Shown here: in pieces, positions 33,550-38,575 of the stretch
Layout: every line of letters begins with the position of its first letter
Position numbering within the stretch: the first letter of the stretch is position 1
From: Risungbinella massiliensis
GTDB lineage: Bacteria > Bacillota > Bacilli > Thermoactinomycetales > Thermoactinomycetaceae
Reading direction: 5' to 3'
NCBI RefSeq assembly: GCF_000942395.1
Contig: NZ_LN812102.1
Location: 1,114,144 to 1,152,718, forward strand
DNA length: 38,575 nt
Notes under the pieces: generated by a model
Told to the model about the DNA's origin: nothing
Seen by the model: the letters and a program-made list of their open reading frames with translations, nothing else
The model's database searches: none
Translations under genes and position numbers: made by a program

Positions 33550-34326
33550 TTAGGACTTTACATACCAACCCATAACCGCTGCGATGACCACACAAGTTAC
33601 GTTTACTACATCATTGGTAAACCAACTAATCCCTTTTACTTTTTCATACTGTTGAGTCGAATCAGATGCTTTCTCCGTTAGCACATCTTTGCTCTTATTA
33701 TGATAGACAGGCTGTAAAACCGCTCCCAGAACACTATCTAATATGGATCCCATAAAACCGATGAGAATCAACCAAATAAATCCCATCAAATCGTTGGTAA
33801 ATACCAAGTAAATAAGACCAATTAACATCGCTCCCAGAGCGGATGCGCCTAGCCCCAACAAACTGACTCCACCAGACAAACCTTTTTCGATCGGTTTCCA
33901 ACGAATAATAGAAATGGGCTGCTTTTTACTCAAAACTCCTATTTCAGAGGCCCATGTATCGGCATTCGCAGCGGCAAACGAGGCATAGAAAGCAAAAGAA
34001 AGCGATGTACTAGGTTCTAGCCAATAGAAAAAAGCACAAACCGTCCCAACAGCTCCATTTGCCAATACTTGTTGCCAATCACGCCTACCTGTTTTATCAT
34101 ACAAATCTTCTTCTAGTTTCTGTTTCATGGAAAGTTTCCACTTGGATAGCAAAGAAGACGAAATGAAAAAAGTTAGTAAAACAGCAATAAACTCGAAACC
34201 ATTAGCTAAACTGATGATTGCCCCAACAAATAATGCCATCATCGCACCACTACCACTGAGCGAATTCTTGATATAAGCGATGTATGTAATCAAACATATA
34301 ATCAAGAGAGATAGGATCGTTTCCAT
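33550..34326 (-). CDS. DUF92 membrane protein (VTE6-like phytyl-phosphate kinase family)
   Basis: This 258-residue membrane protein has about six hydrophobic segments and belongs to DUF92. Signatures are ANADTWASEIGVLSKKQP, KGLSGGVSLLGLGASALGA and GSILDSVLGAVLQPVYHN, with the acidic residues and Gly-rich segments expected of this family. Plant VTE6 of this family phosphorylates phytyl phosphate to the diphosphate with CTP. The neighbouring gene encodes a VTE5-like alcohol kinase 18 bases upstream, so the pair may turn an isoprenoid alcohol into a diphosphate in two steps. The substrate in this bacterium is unknown, and the function is inferred from plant relatives. Confidence 0.82.
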   Translation of the reverse strand: METILSLLIICLITYIAYIKNSLSGSGAMMALFVGAIISLANGFEFIAVLLTFFISSSLLSKWKLSMKQKLEEDLYDKTGRRDWQQVLANGAVGTVCAFFYWLEPSTSLSFAFYASFAAANADTWASEIGVLSKKQPISIIRWKPIEKGLSGGVSLLGLGASALGAMLIGLIYLVFTNDLMGFIWLILIGFMGSILDSVLGAVLQPVYHNKSKDVLTEKASDSTQQYEKVKGISWFTNDVVNVTCVVIAAVMGWYVKS

Positions 34327-34344
34327 GTATGACTCGCTTTCTTT

Positions 34345-34989
34345 TCAAATAAAAAGCATATAAACTAACGTAGAACAGCCAATTGGTACGAATAGATTAT
34401 CTAATCCTTTTGGCGAGATCGCTTCTAACACAGTTGCCACCGACGCAACAACAAGAGCTTCGATCAAACCTAATGTAGAGGTATAGATGCTAAAAAAGAC
34501 CCAACTAATGAGAAAAGAACAAACCCACATTACCAATGATCCGGAAACTGTCTTTCGAGAGCCGAACACCTGATATGGCTTGTAAGGCATTGCTTTCCCT
34601 ACAATAGCTGCCAATCCATCCCCATACCCCATAATGAGAATCCCAATAGCACCAATCCAAGGCTGATTCACATATCCAAAGGTGAGTCCCACTAAAATAG
34701 CCAGAGATAGAGCATAGTATACTGTCCCGTAACCCTCATCCTCATCTCTTTCCATCGAAGGAATGAGATTATACTTAGCTGACAAAAAATTGATAATGAC
34801 AAAGGTAGCTGGAACAAACATGGCATACCATACACTTTCGAAAACGAACATAGCTACTATAAACCAGTTACAAAGCACGATGTGAATAAACTTACGACTA
34901 GCTTCTTTGCTAAATCGTTCAAACCATTTGGATGCGACGATAATACATCCAATAAACAGATAGGAAATCAAAATACCGAGTAAATCCAT
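34345..34989 (-). CDS. VTE5/SEC59/DGK1-family isoprenol or lipid kinase
   Basis: This 214-residue membrane protein has about six to seven hydrophobic segments and the family motifs EASRKFIHIVLCNWFIV near residue 30, IMGYGDGLAAIVGKA and FGSRKTVSGSLVM, which form the CTP-dependent kinase site of phytol, dolichol and diacylglycerol kinases. The ATG at 34987-34989 has GAGGAGAT upstream. It is the first gene of a two-gene operon with the DUF92 gene. Together they could salvage free isoprenoid alcohols for quinone or terpene synthesis; this window also encodes a terpene cyclase, though at a distance. The exact substrate cannot be read from the sequence. Confidence 0.83.
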   Translation of the reverse strand: MDLLGILISYLFIGCIIVASKWFERFSKEASRKFIHIVLCNWFIVAMFVFESVWYAMFVPATFVIINFLSAKYNLIPSMERDEDEGYGTVYYALSLAILVGLTFGYVNQPWIGAIGILIMGYGDGLAAIVGKAMPYKPYQVFGSRKTVSGSLVMWVCSFLISWVFFSIYTSTLGLIEALVVASVATVLEAISPKGLDNLFVPIGCSTLVYMLFI

Positions 34990-35166
34990 GTTATCTCCTC
35001 GCTTTTTAGATTAAATCGTAAATTCAGTAATCCACCCTATTATTATTATGACAGCTTTTTTCTCATGTAACTGAATAAAAATTCAGCTAATTAGACACAT
35101 CCTTTTTAATAATACTAAAGTTCTTGCATATGTAAATAAGTATCACTAGTTTAGGAAGTGATGCCT

Positions 35167-36123
35167 ATGTTAAAGATTCATGTAGATGTAAAATTGCCTG
35201 CTTCCAGGGTGAAAGAATTAGTGGAATATCATTACACCCTTATCGTCAAAAGCATTTCCAAAGTAAGAGCAGCATATCGCGTCGAAACGGATCAAGGAGT
35301 CTTCGCATTTAAAAATGCATACAAGTTGCAAGATATCGATTTTATCGAGAAAATGATACAAACTTTGCATAGACAAGGTTTTCATCGTATACCTAAGATC
35401 ATTTTCTGCAAAGACCACAGGAGATTGATTTCATATGCAAAAGAACTTTATTATCTAGAGGAATGGTTACCCAATGTAACAGAAGTAAACAGGAATAAAA
35501 TGAATTGGCTTACACCAGCGGGAGAAACGCTTTCTGAGTACCATCAAATCTTAGCGAAAATACCGTTGGATATCATTCCAAAGCAGCGAGATTCTACTGG
35601 GAAATGGGAAGCTAAATTACAGAAATCACTCAGACGTTTACAAAAAATATGCAAAAGAACTTTCCGAACAGACTGGGAACAGACATTATACTCTTTTTTT
35701 CATGATCGACTTCTTTATGCACAAAACCTATTAGAATCTTCAGGTCCATCTCCTTTTTCTCCTACTTTATGCCATGGTAGCTTACATCACGAAAACATCA
35801 TGATCGATCCATCCAACAAAGTTTGGCTCATTGACTATGAGAGAATGACATGGGAAGATCCAACAAAAGACTTGGCACAATTAATGGAATATCATTTTCC
35901 TTCTCACGACTGGCCCAAAGCCCCAATCGAAGAATTCCTAAGTTCATACTGTGGTACTTCTGTCGGATTAGACGATATTCCTTATTTAAAAGCCCGATTA
36001 GCCGCCTCCTCCAAGCTTCTTCGGAACTTTCGAGCATTCTATCAGGGGGAGATAGAGTATGACATGCAAACGATCAATTGGTTAAAGAAAGAGAGAGCAA
36101 AAGAGCATCTATGGAGTAGATAA
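35167..36123 (+). CDS. CotS/YutH-type spore-coat protein, kinase-like
   Basis: This roughly 318-residue protein has the aminoglycoside-phosphotransferase/CotS fold found in spore-coat proteins of Bacillales. N-terminal lobe elements include AAYRVETDQGVFAFKNAY and ELYYLEEWLPN. The catalytic-loop region reads LCHGSLHHENIMID, where the usual HGD aspartate is Ser, and the metal-binding part is WLIDYERMTWEDP. The lost base suggests a structural pseudokinase, as is common in this family. I prefer ATG 35167, eight bases after the GGAAG core of AGGAAGTGAT, over the ATG at 35161. Expression during sporulation is expected, but no clear sigma-K promoter was found. Confidence 0.82.
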   Translation: MLKIHVDVKLPASRVKELVEYHYTLIVKSISKVRAAYRVETDQGVFAFKNAYKLQDIDFIEKMIQTLHRQGFHRIPKIIFCKDHRRLISYAKELYYLEEWLPNVTEVNRNKMNWLTPAGETLSEYHQILAKIPLDIIPKQRDSTGKWEAKLQKSLRRLQKICKRTFRTDWEQTLYSFFHDRLLYAQNLLESSGPSPFSPTLCHGSLHHENIMIDPSNKVWLIDYERMTWEDPTKDLAQLMEYHFPSHDWPKAPIEEFLSSYCGTSVGLDDIPYLKARLAASSKLLRNFRAFYQGEIEYDMQTINWLKKERAKEHLWSR

Positions 36124-36128
36124 AAAAG

Positions 36129-36164
36129 CCCAAAGAGATATTCTCCTTGGGTGTAACTCTTTTT
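36129..36164 (+). terminator. Terminator of the CotS-type gene
   Basis: CCCAA and GAG pair with CTC and TTGGG with one mismatch, followed after some bases by CTTTTT. A related hairpin occurs in the duplicated segment at about 37609. Confidence 0.6.
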
Positions 36165-36175
36165 ATAAATTTTCA

Positions 36176-36475
36176 CTAAAAAATATCATAGTGCTTCCCA
36201 TACACAATCGTACTATTCTCATTCATCCGTATAATCCTTGCATCTAGTAGATCAATCTGAATCACCTTTCCATCCGTCGTCGTCAACCCCACCTTCATCA
36301 CTGCCCTTTGGGGATTGTTATTTACAATAAACAAATCTAGTCGGACATCATTCACCGACTTCTTCTTATTGACCAAGTAAGAGCGGTAAAAAATATGATA
36401 CTCCCGTAAACATTCAAAACATCGCACAAAGTTCTCGACTTGATCTTTAGATGCCGTACACTTACACAGTTTCAC
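36176..36475 (-). CDS. Small protein of unknown function
   Basis: This 99-residue ORF begins with a GTG at 36473-36475 and reads KLCKCTASKDQVENFVRCFE, then DVRLDLFIVNNNPQRAVMKV, and ends ARIIRMNENSTIVYGKHYDIF. The C-terminal two-thirds alternate strand-like and charged segments, suggesting a small beta-rich domain. I recognise no family. A decayed second copy of its last 27 codons lies at 37676-37768 with the same frame largely preserved, which supports this being a real gene. The ribosome site is poor. It is divergent from a helix-turn-helix gene with a short shared control region. Confidence 0.6.
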   Translation of the reverse strand: MKLCKCTASKDQVENFVRCFECLREYHIFYRSYLVNKKKSVNDVRLDLFIVNNNPQRAVMKVGLTTTDGKVIQIDLLDARIIRMNENSTIVYGKHYDIF

Positions 36476-36527
36476 TAAAAAACGAAACCTAGATTATGAA
36501 TTGAGGTATTTATTTGATTTTTGTGTT

Positions 36528-36547
36528 AACATTAACATAACATTAAC
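36528..36547 (+). promoter_or_regulatory. Direct repeats upstream of the helix-turn-helix gene
   Basis: AACATTAAC occurs at 36528-36536 and 36539-36547, spaced by 11 bases, about one helical turn. It lies just before the AGGAGG of the HTH gene, a good place for an autoregulatory operator. Confidence 0.45.
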
Positions 36548-36563
36548 TTAGGAGGGGCACAAA

Positions 36564-36932
36564 ATGAACAATCAACGGCAGGAATTGGGATATCAAGAGG
36601 AAATGGAGAAAGTATCACCTGATGGAATGGTAGTAGAAGAAGCTTTTGAGATATTAAATAAATTAGGTTTTACGAAAAATATCCAAGTGGTTCGAGGTTG
36701 GATTCGAAAAGGAAGACTCAAAGGTAATGAAATAAATGGAAATTATAAAGAAGGTTATCGAATTACAAAAGAAGCTCTAGATGAGTTTATTCTACATCAA
36801 TCCCTAAGAGATCAGCGTGCGGATCCGGATCCATTCATTACTGCAATGGAACAGCTTGGATATACCGAAAAACAAATTACCGAAATTTTGCAACTAACAT
36901 TAAAAGTGGTAAAAGAACAAAAAGAGAAATAA
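36564..36932 (+). CDS. MerR/excisionase-like helix-turn-helix protein
   Basis: This 122-residue protein has a helix-turn-helix region at about residues 20-75: MVVEEAFEILNKLGFTKNIQ, VVRGWIRKGRLKGNEINGN and GYRITKEALDEFI, the arrangement of MerR-type winged helices in excisionases and plasmid regulators. The C-terminal part, from AMEQLGYTEKQITEIL, is helical and may mediate dimerisation. The start ATG has AGGAGGGGC upstream. The gene is alone and ends before a terminator at 37031. Its DNA target is unknown; the direct repeats in its own promoter region are candidates. Confidence 0.75.
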   Translation: MNNQRQELGYQEEMEKVSPDGMVVEEAFEILNKLGFTKNIQVVRGWIRKGRLKGNEINGNYKEGYRITKEALDEFILHQSLRDQRADPDPFITAMEQLGYTEKQITEILQLTLKVVKEQKEK

Positions 36933-37030
36933 AGTGTCAACAAATTGCTAGATCAAAGATACTATAGAAGGCTAAGCGTATAACTAGGAGATTCATTACC
37001 TTGGCTAGAGTATCGTTTATAAGATATAGG

Positions 37031-37068
37031 ACCTCGAATCGTTGATTACGATTCAGGAGGTGTTTTTT
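37031..37068 (+). terminator. Terminator downstream of the helix-turn-helix gene
   Basis: ACCTC and GAATCGT pair with ACGATTC and GAGGT (two-base bulge), followed by a long T-run. Confidence 0.75.
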
Positions 37069-37157
37069 TCCTGTCTTCATATTTGGGTTCAGTATAGTAC
37101 AAATCAAGGGGTGCTTATTATTACAATATATCAAAATAGGTTATACAACATCCTATC

Positions 37158-37313
37158 CTAACGGCGAATACTTCGATAAATGAGAAGAACTACTACTAAT
37201 ACAAACATTCCAATATCTGTTACTTGATACAAGGTGGTATATTCATTGATAGGAATAATCATCCTAGAAATAATGTAGGCAACAACAATAAACCAAAAAA
37301 ATCCATCTTTCAT
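37158..37313 (-). CDS. Small membrane protein (51 residues)
   Basis: The minus-strand ATG at 37311-37313 starts MKDGFFWFIVVAYIISRMII, followed by a polar turn and a second hydrophobic stretch, FVLVVVLLIY, ending in a basic tail. The gene starts only five bases after the stop of a 23-residue ORF with a strong ribosome site, so it may be translated by coupling. Alternatively the two ORFs are one gene split by a frameshift near 37320: the frame of this protein continues upstream as VALEAM. No known family is recognised. Confidence 0.45.
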   Translation of the reverse strand: MKDGFFWFIVVAYIISRMIIPINEYTTLYQVTDIGMFVLVVVLLIYRSIRR

Positions 37314-37318
37314 AGCTT

Positions 37319-37390
37319 CTAATGCAACCGAATGGTATGATCCACTTCTAAAGGAAAAGTAGAATCGTCGCTAAAGTCAATCGGTCGCAT
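37319..37390 (-). CDS. Tiny ORF upstream of the small membrane protein
   Basis: The ATG at 37388-37390 follows a strong GGGAGGTGAAA. The 23-residue peptide reads MRPIDFSDDSTFPLEVDHTI and then RLH before TAG. It is acidic and soluble. It may be a leader peptide for translational coupling or the N-terminus of a frameshifted gene with the next ORF. Confidence 0.4.
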   Translation of the reverse strand: MRPIDFSDDSTFPLEVDHTIRLH

Positions 37391-37675
37391 TTTCACCTCC
37401 CTTAATTTTTTCAAAACCACGTGATTGCATACTTATATTCTTAATTATAACAATAATATGTTAATTATTTAGCCAAAAAGATAGCGAATACCACTTTTAA
37501 TCTTATCTTGTTAATTTCTTTTTCCAAATCTGATTGATCCAAATGATCTCTCTACTGATTGTACTTTCACCAACTAGCAATAAACGGCTTGATTGGCGCG
37601 CGAGAAGATTAAAAACCCAAAGAATTTTCTCCTTGGGTGTCCTATCAATTTTCCTCATCTAAGTGATTCGCTCTC
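37391..37675. other. AT-rich intergenic region with a duplicated terminator
   Basis: From about 37605 the bases resemble the terminator after the CotS-type gene (CCCAAAGAA...CTCCTTGGGTGT). The rest, 37391-37600, contains no recognisable feature. Confidence 0.4.
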
Positions 37676-37768
37676 CTATTTCCATAAAAAAATCTCATAG
37701 TGCTTCCCATATACAATCGTACTATTTTCATTCATTCGTATGATCCTTGCATCTAGTAAATCGATGTG
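37676..37768 (-). pseudogene. C-terminal remnant duplicating the 36176-36475 gene
   Basis: The minus strand reads IDLLDARIIRMNENSTIVYG and KHYEIF, almost identical to the end of the 99-residue protein, then LWK and a stop. Nothing homologous lies upstream of IDLLD. With the neighbouring terminator copy it marks an ancient duplication. Confidence 0.7.
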
Positions 37769-37780
37769 CAAGCAACACCA

Positions 37781-38101
37781 TCATTCCATAACCTTTTCTA
37801 AAACAATCCTTTGTTCAAACCCGCCTCGCTCTTCTTTCTTATTGGTCTTTATAGTCTTCACTTTCTCCATATCAAGTTTAAATGCATGTGCTATACCATC
37901 CATTACTTCTAAAAGATCAGCCAACTCTTCTTCATTAGGAGTTTCTTTAAACTCCCCCAGTTCTTCTAATAGTTTCCGAAATAACAATTCCTTCATTTCC
38001 TCTTCCGATGCGATAGACATAATAGGCTCTTTGTTCGCTCGTTTCACAATCTCAGGAATTTTATCTCGTATCAATTTGTTATATACCTTTTCTGTTGCCA
38101 T
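37781..38101 (-). CDS. MazG/PRA-PH-like nucleotide pyrophosphohydrolase
   Basis: This 106-residue protein starts KVYNKLIRDKIPEIVKRA, the conserved opening of a family of small all-alpha phosphoribosyl-ATP pyrophosphohydrolase-like proteins. The metal-binding helix pair follows as KLLEELGEFKETPNEEELAD and LLEVMDGI, giving the ExxE...ExxD pattern of all-alpha NTP pyrophosphatases. It would hydrolyse a nucleoside triphosphate, perhaps as a housekeeping function; the substrate is unknown. The ATG at 38099-38101 follows AGGAG at a good distance. It lies between the duplicated remnant and a P450 remnant. Confidence 0.85.
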   Translation of the reverse strand: MATEKVYNKLIRDKIPEIVKRANKEPIMSIASEEEMKELLFRKLLEELGEFKETPNEEELADLLEVMDGIAHAFKLDMEKVKTIKTNKKEERGGFEQRIVLEKVME

Positions 38102-38193
38102 CGTAATTTCTCCTACCCTTTATGAAATCTAAAATTCTTCACTATTTGAGTTTCAAAACGCAAGTTCATTTTAAAACAACATACCACCGAAGG

Positions 38194-38328
38194 TTAGAAA
38201 ATCATTGGAATACTAGCAATGTAACATACCACTCCATTATTGTTATAAATCAACTCATTTGGATCAATCGCCAATTTTAAATCTGGGAAGCGTCTAAGCA
38301 TTGTACGAAAGGAAACCTTTGCTTCCAA
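38194..38328 (-). pseudogene. C-terminal fragment of a cytochrome P450
   Basis: The minus strand reads EAKVSFRTMLRRFPDLKLAI and DPNELIYNNNGVV, ending SIPMIF and a stop. This is the characteristic end of bacterial P450s (LLRRFPDLRLA...LRGLESLPV). All upstream parts, including the haem-binding cysteine region, are absent. The frame is interrupted by a TGA exactly where the base composition changes to GC-rich, so the gene is cut by the junction. Confidence 0.7.
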
Positions 38329-38397
38329 TCAGCCGCCAGAGGGCTGACCGTTGGGTGTCGTACGTTGAGGGCGGTCATACTAGGTGCGGGCTCAATG

Positions 38398-38575
38398 TTA
38401 GTCTTCTATTGTCTGGTAGACCATGGTCCAAAAGTCGTGAATAAGCCGTGCCGAATCCGGGGTGGACATCCCGACCTGGGTGAGCAGGATTCCGGTGAGC
38501 TGTTTGTCCGGGTCGGCGTACGCCGTGGTGCCGGTTCCGCCGTCCCGGCCGAACTGGCCGATGGACGAGTAGTCG
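38398..38575 (-). CDS. Serine hydrolase (class C beta-lactamase family), C-terminal end only
   Basis: The minus strand is open from the right window edge to a stop at 38398-38400, 58 residues. It reads DYSSIGQFGRDGGTGTTAYA, DPDKQLTGILLTQVGMSTPD and ends FWTMVYQTIED. The GRDGGTGTTAYADP segment corresponds to the HGG/KTG-type motif region near the end of serine hydrolases in the beta-lactamase/esterase family, as found in actinomycetes. The DNA is clearly GC-rich, with C/G third positions, in contrast to everything to the left. The N-terminal part and active-site serine are beyond the window. Confidence 0.75.
   Translation of the reverse strand, partial: DYSSIGQFGRDGGTGTTAYADPDKQLTGILLTQVGMSTPDSARLIHDFWTMVYQTIED

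Noticed and set aside
36528-36547. Possible CRISPR or tandem-repeat array
   Set aside because: Only two short copies with no spacers of constant length; an operator is more likely.

Overview
The window is AT-rich, low-GC Gram-positive DNA. It carries Bacillales-type genes: a KatA-type catalase behind a PerR box, a terpene cyclase resembling Bacillus SqhC, a CotS-type spore-coat protein, a TAXI-TRAP transporter, a CarD/YdeB regulator and a rifamycin phosphotransferase. Strong AGGAGG ribosome sites with many TTG and GTG starts fit this. I infer a spore former of the Bacillales, possibly of the Thermoactinomycetaceae; this rests on gene content and protein resemblance only. No rRNA, tRNA or CRISPR array was seen.

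Layout. 1-1412: an IS200/IS605 element with tnpB running off the left edge, a frameshifted tnpA and end hairpins. 1433-5374: a monooxygenase-like gene and a TAXI-TRAP operon (binding protein, DUF1850, fused permease), with an apparent frameshift in DUF1850. 5791-9312: a DUF2238 membrane protein, a methyltransferase and a squalene-hopene/sporulenol-type cyclase. 9313-12880: a repeat element, a CarD regulator, a sugar kinase/beta-phosphoglucomutase pair and a tiny cysteine-rich ORF embedded in hairpins. 13010-15534: an EamA exporter divergent from a MocR regulator. 15637-19052: a TetR/rifamycin phosphotransferase operon with a consensus promoter and an operator just downstream of it. 19072-21285: decayed and orphan genes (LolA-like pseudogene, DUF4180, truncated HEAT protein, CDI-type immunity protein, CFI-box protein) and a second repeat copy. 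21439-24304: an MFS transporter and katA.

The most interesting part is 24372-33461, a divergent anti-phage island. On the plus strand are zorA, zorB and a zorC-like EH_signature gene, i.e. a Zorya membrane motor and its accessory protein. On the minus strand are a DUF4303-type protein of unknown function and a 1268-residue DUF4011/SF1 helicase/Vsr-like nuclease that resembles the stand-alone Hhe defence protein. No SNF2 helicase (ZorD) or HNH nuclease (ZorE) is present, so the helicase-nuclease may take the effector place in a Zorya variant. The predicted ZorB membrane helix also lacks the expected proton-carrying aspartate.

33550-38101 holds a VTE5/DUF92 pair (possible isoprenoid-alcohol phosphorylation), a CotS-like protein, small genes, a decayed partial duplication and a MazG-like pyrophosphohydrolase. 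From about 38330 the composition changes abruptly to GC-rich, with a cytochrome P450 tail abutting DNA that encodes the end of an actinomycete-like serine hydrolase. This is a transfer, recombination or assembly junction.
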